42,700 nt of DNA from a bacterium (lineage in GTDB: Bacteria > Patescibacteriota > Saccharimonadia > Saccharimonadales > Saccharimonadaceae), in contig DAIDKB010000033.1 in NCBI GenBank assembly GCA_027451105.1, positions 1 through 42,700 on the forward strand. Direction: 5' to 3'. A model generated the notes under the pieces. That model saw nothing but the letters and a program-made list of their open reading frames with translations, was not told the DNA's origin and searched no databases. Of the stretch, positions 35,090 through 42,700 are shown piece after piece (position 1 is the first letter of the stretch; each line of letters opens with the position of its first letter). The position numbers and the translations under genes were made by a program.

Positions 35090-36433
35090 ATGCACGATAG
35101 CGTTACTATTGCCCGTACACTAATGGCCGACAGTCTAGGATTCCACATCATTTTTGCCATGCTGGGCGTTGGACTACCGCTAGTAATACTGCTTATTGAA
35201 CACCTAGGAATACGCCGCAAAGACCCACTCATCCTTGAACATGCCAGACGGTTATCAATTGCGTCAATTATACTTGTCGTAGTGGGTGTAGCTTCGGGAA
35301 CGGTCATTTCATTACAAATGGCACTAGTCTGGGGCAATTTAATCAAATTTGGTGGATCAATTATGGGACTAGCTTTCGGATGGGAAGGTTACGCCTTTAT
35401 GATCGAGTCGGTCTTTTTAGCTTTTTACGTTACAACCTGGGGCAAGATTAAGGGATGGAGGCACTGGTTAATTGGACTACCCGTAGCACTTGGCTCATTA
35501 GGCTCAGCCCTAGCGATAACACTTGGTAACGCTTGGATGCAAAACCCTGGCATGCTCGATGTCGTTAATGGTAAAGTCGTCAGTACCAACCCTCTGGGCG
35601 CACTCCTTACCAAGACCGCTTTTTTTATGACTAGCCACTCTGTAGTCGGTTATTATATGGCAACAATTCTGTGCGTTTTGGGCATTTATGCTTTTTATGT
35701 ATGGCGCTATCGTCCCAGCGGTAATGACCAAACCGCCGTCCATACTATCATGCTACGTCTAGTAATTGCTTCATTTGTACTGATAGCAGTCGAAGCTGCC
35801 CTTGGGCACTTCCAGACACAATACCTGGCAGTATCACAACCTCGTAAGTTTGCCGCGCTTGAAACCGTCCAAACAACTACTCGGGACGCACCGTATATTG
35901 TTGGTGGGCATTTCACCGCGGACGGAAAAGTTGAAGATGGACTTAGGATCCCTGGATTACTCAGCATTCTAACTGACTGGACTACTAATACCAAAGTTAC
36001 CGGACTCGACAGCTTTCCCAAGAGCGACTGGCCAATGTTATTCATAAACCTATTATTCGAAATCAAGATGGCGCTCGTTAGTCTGGTTGCCGCCATCACG
36101 CTGGTTTTTGCACTATTGCATATCAAAAAGATAAAAGAGCGGATTCGCCGTTGGCGCTACAGCAAGCTAGTACTTCTGGGGCTAATGATAACCGGGCCAC
36201 TAACCATAGTGATTGTCGAATTAGGTTGGATGATTGCCGAGTTTGGTCGTCAACCGTTTGCGGTTAATGGCTACCTGCGCACATCAGACGCCTTTAGTGC
36301 CAGCCAGGCCGTTACCAACTGGGGCTATCTGTTTCCGCTGTCTTACGTGGTTTTGTTTGCAGCAACCGGCATAGCCTTGAGGTCGCTATTAAAACGCCAA
36401 GGCAAAGTCAGACCTTCTAAGGATCTGTTGTAA
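35090..36433 (+). CDS. cydA: Cytochrome bd quinol oxidase subunit I
   Basis: A 447-residue membrane protein that oxidises quinol and reduces oxygen to water. His19 in LGFHIIFAMLGVG is the heme b595-side axial ligand; FGWEGYAFMIES holds the two conserved Glu of the proton path; TSHSVVGYYM has the heme b558 His; LFEIKMAL has the Met ligand; GWMIAEFGRQPF is the quinol-site motif. The Q-loop is short. Nine membrane segments. The stop overlaps the next gene by 1 nt (TAATG). Confidence 0.95.
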   Translation: MHDSVTIARTLMADSLGFHIIFAMLGVGLPLVILLIEHLGIRRKDPLILEHARRLSIASIILVVVGVASGTVISLQMALVWGNLIKFGGSIMGLAFGWEGYAFMIESVFLAFYVTTWGKIKGWRHWLIGLPVALGSLGSALAITLGNAWMQNPGMLDVVNGKVVSTNPLGALLTKTAFFMTSHSVVGYYMATILCVLGIYAFYVWRYRPSGNDQTAVHTIMLRLVIASFVLIAVEAALGHFQTQYLAVSQPRKFAALETVQTTTRDAPYIVGGHFTADGKVEDGLRIPGLLSILTDWTTNTKVTGLDSFPKSDWPMLFINLLFEIKMALVSLVAAITLVFALLHIKKIKERIRRWRYSKLVLLGLMITGPLTIVIVELGWMIAEFGRQPFAVNGYLRTSDAFSASQAVTNWGYLFPLSYVVLFAATGIALRSLLKRQGKVRPSKDLL

Positions 36434-36951
36434 TGGCGCCGATTCTATTTGTCGTCATTCCACTGATTGCCTACGTACCAATGTTTGGCTATGAAACCTA
36501 TATTGCATTTCGACGAATCGGCAAACCCCGCGACAAAGGTGGCGCCTATCTGCATGCCACTTGGGAATCTACACACACCTTCCTGATTCTAAGCGTTAAC
36601 TACTTTATATGGCTGTACAGCTCTGCCGTGGTAGCTGTTGGTCATGCGGTGTTTCTACCGATGCTAATATTTGGCCTGGCGTTTATCCTGCGTGCGGTCA
36701 TGTACATATATTTGTTTTATATCAAAGAATCTAACCGACCGACGCCCGGACATGATACGTTATTCGCTCTATTGAACGTCGTTATAGCCATATGCTTGAT
36801 ATATACGATTATCCAAACGCTTAGTATATTATCATCCGGTGCCTACCAGCCTAACGATTTACTACCTAGTCTACTGTGGCCGGGCATCGTCTTGACCGTT
36901 CCATTGATTGCGGTACCACTGTACTTCTTGTATCGCACCAAGAGCAGATAA
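36433..36951 (+). CDS. Half-length cytochrome bd subunit II-like protein
   Basis: A 172-residue protein with about five membrane segments, translationally coupled to cydA. The segment W-x-x-THTFLILSVNYFIWLYSS then LPMLIFGLAFILRAVMYIYLF aligns by pattern with the first third to half of CydB (NEVWLLL..., FYLPLFLLLLGLILRGVAFEFR), but the usual N-terminal YDLGVG block and the whole second half are missing; normal CydB has about 340-380 residues. The coding frame is intact, so it is probably a genuine reduced subunit and not a frameshift. Confidence 0.75.
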   Translation: MAPILFVVIPLIAYVPMFGYETYIAFRRIGKPRDKGGAYLHATWESTHTFLILSVNYFIWLYSSAVVAVGHAVFLPMLIFGLAFILRAVMYIYLFYIKESNRPTPGHDTLFALLNVVIAICLIYTIIQTLSILSSGAYQPNDLLPSLLWPGIVLTVPLIAVPLYFLYRTKSR

Positions 36952-37020
36952 AATCAGGTACGTCCATTATCAACCGTGCTATTATTAACACAGTAAACTC
37001 CCAAAAATAAAAACACAATT

Positions 37021-37830
37021 ATGCCAAGACATCACCCAACCAATCCCCAATCCTACCGTTATAGTTACTATAATAATCGGCCAGTCAGTGCGCCGAAGCC
37101 ACATCGCAAGTTACACCCAATAAAGTTGGGCTTGGCGCTTGCCATCATCTTAGTTGGTTATAACATCCTAAGCCCCAAACCCAGTCACGCTGGCAATCAA
37201 CGCCCCAAAGCTCCACTTTATTCCAAATCTCAGACCGTCTGCCTTGATCCAGGGCACGGTGGTGTTGACCCAGGAGCTACCTCGGCTGACGGCACGATTG
37301 TCGAGCGTGACATTAATCTGCAAGTTGCCCTAAGTGTCCGCCAAACCCTTAACTCGCAGGGTTATCAAGTTTTTATGACGCGCACAGATAACGACGCTGC
37401 TCTGACAAACGGCGACCGTTACGATTTTTGCAATAGCAAAAAGGCTACTGTACTGGTTTCAATTCACCATAATGTCTTTTCGGATGATTCGGTCGATTAT
37501 GACACCGACCTGTTCTACAAGCCAACCGATCAAGGCTTAGCCACCAGTATTGTTAATGCAACTTCGGCAAAACTTAACATTCAAAACAACGGTGTCGCCC
37601 AATTCGACGATGGCGTACTGTCAGAATCTAATATGCCGGCTGCGGTTAGCGAGGCCTTCTTTATCACCAGCTCGGCCGAGTACAATATCTTGACGCAGTC
37701 TAATTCGACTCGCCTTGACGATGAAGCACAAGGCATCGCCACTGGAATAATTAACTACCTCAAAGACCCCAAAGCCGCTGATGCTAACGTTATGCCAGGT
37801 GCACCAGTTTTAACTCAAGGGCAAGATTAA
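37021..37830 (+). CDS. N-acetylmuramoyl-L-alanine amidase (Amidase_3)
   Basis: A 269-residue protein. The N-terminal anchor (IKLGLALAIILVGYNIL) places the enzyme outside the membrane. Amidase_3 domain: CLDPGHGGVDPGA (zinc His), IVERDINLQVAL (zinc Glu), VSIHHNVF (zinc His) and AAVSEAFFITS (catalytic Glu). Cleaves the amide between MurNAc and the stem peptide, used in cell separation or in attacking a host wall. The N-terminal tail is rich in His, Tyr and Asn. Confidence 0.92.
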   Translation: MPRHHPTNPQSYRYSYYNNRPVSAPKPHRKLHPIKLGLALAIILVGYNILSPKPSHAGNQRPKAPLYSKSQTVCLDPGHGGVDPGATSADGTIVERDINLQVALSVRQTLNSQGYQVFMTRTDNDAALTNGDRYDFCNSKKATVLVSIHHNVFSDDSVDYDTDLFYKPTDQGLATSIVNATSAKLNIQNNGVAQFDDGVLSESNMPAAVSEAFFITSSAEYNILTQSNSTRLDDEAQGIATGIINYLKDPKAADANVMPGAPVLTQGQD

Positions 37831-37846
37831 GCATCAGGATATGCAA

Positions 37847-37890
37847 AGCCCCGCGGTCGCCTACCTGTTATGGCAAGTCTCCGCGGGGCG
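37847..37890 (-). terminator. G+C-rich hairpin after the glycoside hydrolase gene
   Basis: GCCCCGCGG / CCGCGGGGC with a 25-nt loop, followed on the minus strand by TTTGC. The T-tract is short, so termination may be partial; it can also serve the convergent amidase gene. Confidence 0.55.
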
Positions 37891-37896
37891 TTCGCC

Positions 37897-39048
37897 CTAC
37901 GAGTTGTTGAACTGCTGACGGATTGCGTCGGCGGCCGGACGACCGTAAAAGCTACCCGGATAGTCAGTCTGCGGGTTGGCTACGGGCGCGTACAGGTTGG
38001 TGTCCAGCGTCCAGTAGTAAATCCCCTGCATGCCGGCGACACGAGTGGCCTGGTACATGGCTGCAAACCAGTTGGCCTGTACGGTGAAGTTCAGGGTCGG
38101 GTTCGCATTCGTACCCCAAAACCACGGGTGAACGTACATGCCGCTAATAGCCGGGATGCCAGCCTCTTGGACTGTCATGCGCGAGCGTTCGTCGGCGGTG
38201 TACGTCTTGATCATCCAGTCGGAGATTGCGCCAGTCAATTGCTCGACCGTGGCGCTGTCGCCCAGCTGAATCGCCGGGTAAGCGTCAGTGCCGAGAGCTG
38301 GAAACGCGTCGACAAGACCGCCCGACCAGTTACCTGCGTAACTGATCTTGCCAGTGAAACCTTGGCTCTGCATCTGCTGAATGAGGGCCCGCCATTGAGC
38401 AGTCTGCTTCTGCAGCGATACCAGCTCGGTACCAGCGACAAACTCATCGACACCGTGGCTAACCGCCATCGGTACATACGAACCGATGACGGCATCGTAA
38501 CTGGCGAACCAGGCTGCCGTATCAGCGACACGAATGCTGCCCCGCCACCCGATTGGGTCCTGAGCAACAATGTTCGTCTCGTCGATGATCGGCCGAATCA
38601 TCACCCTTAGGTGACGCTTCTTGGCCTCGTCAATCACTAGGCCGAGCTGTTCAGGTGTCGGCGTCTCGGTGCCAGTGTAGACGCGAGTCGGCTTAATCCC
38701 GTCGGTGTAGACGGGAAAGCTGATTGCGATCGAGTTAGCGCCCAGGTTGACAGCGTAGTCCAGCAGGAAGCCTGCCTTGTGCCGCGTGTCGACATCTGAT
38801 GCCGGGTAGTGCCAGAAGATCTGGATCCCCTTCTCGAAGTCACCGCTCCTCCAGGGCGTTGCCACTATCTGGTAGTCGAACGTCGGATTTGGCGCCGATG
38901 TCTTGTGCGGCGTAATGACCGGCGGAACCGTAACCACGCTGACCTCTGGTTGCGGCTGAGTCTGCGACGGTGTTGCGACACATGAAGCGGTCGTCAATAC
39001 CAAACACAGCACAGCCAGTATCCGTGCGAGGATGCGCATCATGCGCAC
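37897..39048 (-). CDS. G+C-rich lipoprotein, GH113-like glycoside hydrolase
   Basis: A 383-residue protein. The signal peptide ends in LTTASC (lipobox, lipidated Cys), so it is exported and anchored. The TIM-barrel features fit GH113/clan GH-A: GIQIFWHYPASDVDTRH, NSIAISFPVYTDG, RVMIRPIIDE, DEFVAGTEL (candidate acid/base Glu) and TVQEAGIP (candidate nucleophile Glu). GH113 enzymes cut beta-1,4-mannan, though the substrate here is not proven. GTG 39048 has GAGAGG 6-10 nt upstream; ATG 39042 is the alternative. Strongly G/C-rich codons. Confidence 0.75.
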   Translation of the reverse strand: MRMMRILARILAVLCLVLTTASCVATPSQTQPQPEVSVVTVPPVITPHKTSAPNPTFDYQIVATPWRSGDFEKGIQIFWHYPASDVDTRHKAGFLLDYAVNLGANSIAISFPVYTDGIKPTRVYTGTETPTPEQLGLVIDEAKKRHLRVMIRPIIDETNIVAQDPIGWRGSIRVADTAAWFASYDAVIGSYVPMAVSHGVDEFVAGTELVSLQKQTAQWRALIQQMQSQGFTGKISYAGNWSGGLVDAFPALGTDAYPAIQLGDSATVEQLTGAISDWMIKTYTADERSRMTVQEAGIPAISGMYVHPWFWGTNANPTLNFTVQANWFAAMYQATRVAGMQGIYYWTLDTNLYAPVANPQTDYPGSFYGRPAADAIRQQFNNS

Positions 39049-39075
39049 TCACCGCCTCTCTCTTGTGTAGGGACA

Positions 39076-39092
39076 AAGAACAATTTGTTCTT
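39076..39092. promoter_or_regulatory. 17-nt palindromic operator candidate
   Basis: AAGAACAA-T-TTGTTCTT, a perfect palindrome placed at the expected transcription start of the promoter at 39099-39127, where a bound repressor would block initiation. It resembles but does not match the Gram-positive LexA box (spacer 5 and not 4). Confidence 0.6.
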
Positions 39093-39098
39093 ATGTTT

Positions 39099-39127
39099 AT
39101 TATAGCATAATTGTCTACAAATAACAA
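39099..39127 (-). promoter_or_regulatory. Promoter of the glycoside hydrolase gene
   Basis: On the minus strand TTGTTA (39122-39127), a 17-nt spacer and TATAAT (39099-39104). Confidence 0.8.
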
Positions 39128-39141
39128 ATTATTTTTTGTCC

Positions 39142-39193
39142 ATAAAAAATTGGGTGGTCCCGCGCACAATATTGCATGTGCGCGGGACCACCC
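39142..39193 (-). terminator. Strong terminator of the glycosyltransferase gene
   Basis: The 17-bp stem GGGTGGTCCCGCGCACA / TGTGCGCGGGACCACCC (39152-39193) is followed on the minus strand by AATTTTTTATGG. Confidence 0.95.
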
Positions 39194-39210
39194 GGATCGA
39201 ACCCTTCCTC

Positions 39211-40677
39211 TCAGTCTCCGGTAACGCCCTTTTTGATGACGTAAAAATCCGGAGCCTTACCCTTCTGGAACGGCATCTTGACTAGCTGCCAGACTCCCAG
39301 AACAACACCAGCCGACTCGATGAACGAGAAGACAGGTGTCAGGATGACCTGGAGAATGGTCCACTTCGTTCGCTGCAGACGACCCCTTATGGGGTGCTCG
39401 TCCATGTTGGCCTTGAGACCAGTGAGGTACAAGGTCATGAACGACGCAAACGTGAAGTTCGCCAGCAGCCTCACAACCGGCGGGGTAGAATACCCCACGA
39501 AGAAGTGAGCGATTGTGTACACCCCAGCCAGCGGAGCAAACATCCAGAACACGGTGTTCAGGAGGATGCTCATCCGCCAACGGAGCTTGACCGGAGCAAA
39601 GAATGACACCATCCAGAGTCCCTGAAACCAGCGCGCACGCTGCCTCAGGAAGTCCATGACGCCCTCAGTCGACTGCTCCTCCAGATACCCCTCACACCAC
39701 CGTGCGCGAACGCCGTGCTCCATGTTCTTGACAGCCCAGAAGGCGTCTTCGGTAATGGAGCCCTGCGGGCCAAAGTCGAACCCCTCGCGCTTCTCAACGT
39801 CATTCCTGACGATGATGTAGCTACCGTGGAGCCCAAAGATAGTCCGCCCAATGCGGTGCTGCAGGAAGAAGCGGGCGAAGTCGTCGCCAGTCCTCACGTT
39901 GTCCGCGAGGGTCCAGAACGGCTTGCGCTTCCAGTTGCGGTGGTAGAGGATCGCCCCCTGACCGATTCGCAGCTTACCCGACTCCTCCTCCTCGCGAATC
40001 ATCTTCGCGATCCCCTTGATGCCAGAGCTTGTCGGCTGGGTCTCCTCATCGAGGTGAACCAGCCAGGCGTCGTCCGGCACATCCGAGTACTCTAGGGCAT
40101 ATTGTAGCCCGCGAGCCTTGTACTTCGTGTCACCCCGAGGCGTCTCGTAAGAGTCCGGGATAACGACGATGCGGATATTGTCGCCCGTCGGCAGCGTGTT
40201 GACGGTGGCGACGTCGTTGATGACAACCTCTACGAGGTAGTCAAACAAAGGTGAAGCCGTCATCTCGCGGATGCATCGAAGCATGGTGTCGGCCACCATC
40301 TCGATGTTGTCACCCTTGGTACAGATACGGAAGACAACGAGCTGGGGAATAGGTGGCGCTGAGTCGAGCGCCTTCGGATACCTGTAGACCAGCTGGCCGA
40401 TGAAGCCGAAGAGCGCCGCCGGAACCGACAGTGCCCACAGTATCGAGGCGAACTGGAACAGGTAACCGAACGTAGTGCTCGGTTCGATGCTGTGCGGCCA
40501 CAACAGAGTCTGCACAGTGTAGAGTGCGGCCACGAACAGCGTCATAGACACAGCAACGCGCGTCCGGTGTCCAGTGATGAAACCAAGAGACCAGTCGCGC
40601 GCCGGCTCAGTTACGAGTCGTGCGACACTACGTAGCTTCCGCCTTGTTGCAAGCTCGTCGTTAACAGCAAACGACAT
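39211..40677 (-). CDS. G+C-rich family 2 glycosyltransferase, egghead-like
   Basis: A 488-residue membrane glycosyltransferase. Two N-terminal membrane segments are followed by a GT2 domain with LVHLDEETQPTS (metal/UDP- or GDP-sugar site), GLHGSYIIVRNDVE, GSITEDAFWAVK (catalytic Asp) and QRARWFQGLW, then three C-terminal membrane segments. The block order resembles the egghead/BRE-3 beta-1,4-mannosyltransferase group and processive GT2 synthases. The GGAGGA SD lies 5 nt before ATG 40677. Its neighbour is a GH113-like mannanase-type enzyme. Codons are strongly G/C-rich. Confidence 0.8.
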   Translation of the reverse strand: MSFAVNDELATRRKLRSVARLVTEPARDWSLGFITGHRTRVAVSMTLFVAALYTVQTLLWPHSIEPSTTFGYLFQFASILWALSVPAALFGFIGQLVYRYPKALDSAPPIPQLVVFRICTKGDNIEMVADTMLRCIREMTASPLFDYLVEVVINDVATVNTLPTGDNIRIVVIPDSYETPRGDTKYKARGLQYALEYSDVPDDAWLVHLDEETQPTSSGIKGIAKMIREEEESGKLRIGQGAILYHRNWKRKPFWTLADNVRTGDDFARFFLQHRIGRTIFGLHGSYIIVRNDVEKREGFDFGPQGSITEDAFWAVKNMEHGVRARWCEGYLEEQSTEGVMDFLRQRARWFQGLWMVSFFAPVKLRWRMSILLNTVFWMFAPLAGVYTIAHFFVGYSTPPVVRLLANFTFASFMTLYLTGLKANMDEHPIRGRLQRTKWTILQVILTPVFSFIESAGVVLGVWQLVKMPFQKGKAPDFYVIKKGVTGD

Positions 40678-40738
40678 CTATCCTCCAGATGAGAAGGTCA
40701 ACTCCGTGAGGGGTTGAGGGGTGTGTGATTGGGGGAAA

Positions 40739-40758
40739 CTGAGTGAAAGGTACTCAGG
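40739..40758 (-). promoter_or_regulatory. Leader hairpin of the glycosyltransferase gene
   Basis: CTGAGT-ACCTTTC-ACTCAG on the minus strand, just behind the expected transcript start. The loop ACCTTTC could pair with an SD; a control role is only possible. Confidence 0.35.
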
Positions 40759-40775
40759 CTAGGCCCGATTTGGAT

Positions 40776-40804
40776 ATGTTAACATAAAACGTAAAAATAA
40801 TCAA
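40776..40804 (-). promoter_or_regulatory. Promoter of the glycosyltransferase gene
   Basis: On the minus strand TTGATT (40799-40804), a 17-nt spacer and TAACAT (40776-40781), giving a leader of about 90 nt. Confidence 0.6.
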
Positions 40805-40832
40805 GCGCCAGAGAGATGTATAATAATTATAA

Positions 40833-41300
40833 ATGGTTATACGAAGCCTTAAGACTAAACACCGCGAATGGCTGCGACGTTACATTCCAGCCGAAATTAT
40901 CGGTACTACGACTGCCCTTTTGGCGGCTTGGATTGCTTTTGGCCAGACTGACTCGTATATCGCAGCAGCTGCAGCTGGTTGGGTCGGCGAAGGTGTTGGA
41001 TTCTTTGGCTGCTTCATTGCGTCCGAGCTAGTTACTAGTCACAAACGCTACGATAAATATAATTTTTGGAAGCGAATGTCGCTAACGATTACGGCCGCTA
41101 GTACTAACCTGTTGGTTGAGTTTTTACCAGCCGAAATTATCGATAATTTTGTCATTCGACCCTTTGTAATGTATATCGCACCAATCTATATTCACCCCTA
41201 TGCGCTTGGCTTTTTGATAGGTAAATTTAGTGCTGATATTATTTTCTATATAATTGCGATTACCAGTTACGAAACAAAAAAACGCCGGATTGACAAATAG
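40833..41300 (+). CDS. Four-segment membrane protein, unknown
   Basis: A 155-residue protein with a basic amphipathic N-terminus, about four membrane segments and two copies of the short string PAEII (residues about 19-23 and 97-101), which hints at an internal duplication. TATAAT ends 8 nt before ATG 40833 and there is no SD, so a leaderless mRNA is likely. Function unknown; convergent with the WhiB gene, 8 nt apart. Confidence 0.65.
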   Translation: MVIRSLKTKHREWLRRYIPAEIIGTTTALLAAWIAFGQTDSYIAAAAAGWVGEGVGFFGCFIASELVTSHKRYDKYNFWKRMSLTITAASTNLLVEFLPAEIIDNFVIRPFVMYIAPIYIHPYALGFLIGKFSADIIFYIIAITSYETKKRRIDK

Positions 41301-41308
41301 ACGCAAAT

Positions 41309-41950
41309 CTAAACAACGCGGCGCTTTAGCTTGCGGCGCTCACGTTCAGACAGACCGCCCCAAATACCAAATCGTTCATCATTTTCAAGTGCACTTTCAA
41401 GGCACTGCGCGCGGACGTCACATTGTTCGCAAACTTTTTTTGCTTCTCTTGTGCTGCCACCTTTTTCGGGGAAAAATGCGTCCGGATCGGTTTCAGCACA
41501 AACTGCATCCTTTACCCATTCGTCATCCTGGTTCAATTTGTCAGACTGACCAGAAAATAACGATCGTATAGTTAAAGGCGGCATAGGATTACTTTGTAGT
41601 CTAACTTCTCTTTCGGGCTTCAGTCGATCCATCGGCATAACTGGTGGCAATACTGTCATGTGAAATGCGACAGGTGGCTCAACTTCGACTTCTTCCGCCG
41701 GCGCCTCATTAGGATAAAGCTCATCCATTACGTCGTCAGGGAAACCTGAAAAATAAAGGCGAGACAACAGTCGTTCGCCCAATGGATGTTCGTTAATTTT
41801 ATCGCGCACAGCCTCGGGCGCTTCGTCCGCCATGCGCTTTAAGGCATTCGCGCAAAAAGTCGGCATAACATCTTCATAACCCTGAAACCATCGAAAAGCC
41901 TCATTCTCTTCAATACAAAAACCCTCTGCACGATAACGTTCGCCGCCCAT
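41309..41950 (-). CDS. WhiB-type Fe-S regulator with N-terminal extension
   Basis: A 213-residue protein. Residues about 145-213 form a WhiB domain: a single Cys in DAVCAETDPDAFFPE, then CEQCDVRAQC (C-x2-C-x5-C, the four [4Fe-4S] ligands), the turn GIWGGLSERER and basic RKLKRR for DNA binding. The first 130 residues are an acidic helical extension not seen in classic 80-140-residue Wbl proteins (EENEAFRWFQGYEDVMPTFC, ERLLSRLYFSGFPDDVMDEL). Wbl proteins usually bind sigma factor and sense redox or NO. GAGGGG lies 10-15 nt before ATG 41950. Confidence 0.88.
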   Translation of the reverse strand: MGGERYRAEGFCIEENEAFRWFQGYEDVMPTFCANALKRMADEAPEAVRDKINEHPLGERLLSRLYFSGFPDDVMDELYPNEAPAEEVEVEPPVAFHMTVLPPVMPMDRLKPEREVRLQSNPMPPLTIRSLFSGQSDKLNQDDEWVKDAVCAETDPDAFFPEKGGSTREAKKVCEQCDVRAQCLESALENDERFGIWGGLSERERRKLKRRVV

Positions 41951-41977
41951 ACACTTTACCCCTCTTAGTTAAGGACA

Positions 41978-42006
41978 AGTATAATAAGCGGTTTGGTTGT
42001 GCGCAA
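41978..42006 (-). promoter_or_regulatory. Promoter of the WhiB-type gene
   Basis: On the minus strand TTGCGC (42001-42006), a 17-nt spacer and TATACT (41978-41983), with a leader of about 20 nt holding an SD. The same hexamer pair drives 10339-10815. Confidence 0.7.
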
Positions 42007-42071
42007 GCATAAACGGCATGCGTGACCATATTTTCTAGTGTATTTAGTTAAATTACTTTAAATAAAGAATG

Positions 42072-42626
42072 CTATTTTGAAGCTGAAGCGTACATCAAGA
42101 TAACTCCACCAGTTTTTAGCGTCTGTTCCTTGATTAGTTTTAGCTTTTGATTAGGTATGCCTTCATTAAACAGGCGTCGGCCTTCACCCAGGAACACTGG
42201 CGTAATACACAAACGATACTCATCAAACAGGTTAGCCTTCATAAGCGATTCCGACAATATGCCGCTGCCAAAAACAAACATGTTACCGTCGCCTTCCTGT
42301 TTTAGCTTTTGCAGTTCGTTTACGGCGTCACTCACAATTTTTGTATTATTCCACTCAGCGGTTTTAAGCGTGGTGGAACATACAATTTTTGGCAGCTCAT
42401 TCATATACTTCGCTTCAGGCTCACCTTCAGCTTTTGACCAATAGTCAGCCATACCTTTATATGTGTTACTGCCAAAAATAAGGACATCGGCAGTTTTAAG
42501 CTGCTCGATGGCATAATCTTGAAGCTCTTTGCCCCATACCGACTGGTGAAATTCCAGATCCCACGCCTTACTACCCTCAAAGTACCCATCCAGCGTAATT
42601 ACGTTCCACATAATAAGCTTTTTCAT
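42072..42626 (-). CDS. RibD_C/DHFR-like reductase
   Basis: A 184-residue protein of the RibD C-terminal/dihydrofolate-reductase fold: IMWNVITLDGYFEG at the N-terminus, DVLIFGSNTYKGMADYW (NADPH region), NMFVFGSGILSESLM and the C-terminal ITPVFLGEGRRLF. Stand-alone members are NADPH-dependent reductases of unsettled substrate; a true DHFR role cannot be shown. TACAAT ends 6 nt before ATG 42626, suggesting a leaderless mRNA. The remaining 74 nt to the window end show no feature. Confidence 0.85.
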   Translation of the reverse strand: MKKLIMWNVITLDGYFEGSKAWDLEFHQSVWGKELQDYAIEQLKTADVLIFGSNTYKGMADYWSKAEGEPEAKYMNELPKIVCSTTLKTAEWNNTKIVSDAVNELQKLKQEGDGNMFVFGSGILSESLMKANLFDEYRLCITPVFLGEGRRLFNEGIPNQKLKLIKEQTLKTGGVILMYASASK

Positions 42627-42700
42627 ATACTAATTGTAACAAAAATCACAATGTTACACATACGAACGGCCGACAAGCGAGCCAACAAATCCAACGATCA

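Noticed and set aside
36433-36951. Frameshifted full-length cydB
   Set aside because: After the stop at 36951 only about 70 nt precede the amidase gene, so no second half is present in another frame.
37870-38610. 246-residue plus-strand ORF
   Set aside because: It is the antisense of the G+C-rich glycoside hydrolase gene, where long spurious frames are expected.
39076-39092. LexA (SOS) box
   Set aside because: GAAC and GTTC are separated by five bases, while the Gram-positive box has four; the longer AAGAACAA half-sites also differ.

Overview
The window looks like a chromosome segment of a Patescibacteria/CPR bacterium, most likely a Saccharibacteria (TM7) relative. The evidence is compact operons, many CPR-style housekeeping genes (leuS, ligA, murF, rnc, nusB, rpsP, rpmF, trmD, lemA, htpX), several genes whose -10 box sits about 6 nt before the ATG, standard use of TGA as stop, and many small membrane proteins of no known family. 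The lineage is inferred from gene content and cannot be proven here.

Layout. 1-1430: end of a G+C-rich gene and two small membrane proteins. 1439-9556: an accessory region anchored on a tRNA-Gln gene. It holds five copies of the 9-base core TTGGCTGGG (one decayed), each paired with a terminator hairpin, plus the copy in the tRNA 3' end. Short units between cores carry single genes (C39-like peptidase, DUF2268-like metallopeptidase, Nudix hydrolase). The unit next to the tRNA is a 5.2-kb element with a large serine recombinase. Its ends can be set to the base: the recombinase frame runs across the core, and its native C-terminal 56 codons lie at the other end of the element (4262-4432). Integration therefore splits the recombinase gene and gives the integrated copy a 33-residue tail read antisense through tRNA-Gln. 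Restoring the empty site places tRNA-Gln directly before a terminator.

9750-15674: housekeeping block, mostly on the minus strand (two membrane proteins, trmD, khpA, rpsP, rnc, Nudix, nusB, rpmF, a DUF2569-like protein). A small G+C-rich ORF sits between khpA and trmD, where rimM often lies. 15809-21226: LysM-like protein, leuS, a membrane-anchored protein, murF. 21257-24656: a pilin-like protein with an FGE/C-type-lectin-like domain, orphan G+C-rich genes, a structured 100-nt element and tRNA-Ala. 25041-30624: RRM protein, PGPGW protein, ligA without its zinc-binding cysteines, a polytopic protein, htpX, lemA, tRNA-Leu and tRNA-Cys. 30657-37830: envelope and stress functions (MprF/DUF2156-like protein, PAP2 phosphatase, Hsp20, ABC exporter), a cytochrome bd oxidase whose second subunit is half length, and an amidase. 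37897-40677: two G+C-rich genes, a GH113-like lipoprotein and an egghead-like glycosyltransferase, each with its own promoter and terminator. 40833-42626: a membrane protein, a WhiB-type regulator with a long N-terminal extension and a RibD_C/DHFR-like reductase.

The G+C-rich stretches (about 1-396, 11.8-12.0 kb, 22.5-22.95 kb, 23.76-24.5 kb, 37.9-39.05 kb, 39.2-40.7 kb) differ in codon choice from the A+T-richer genes around them and look acquired. The strongest candidate for a new system is the tRNA-anchored, serine-recombinase cassette array at 1.4-9.6 kb.
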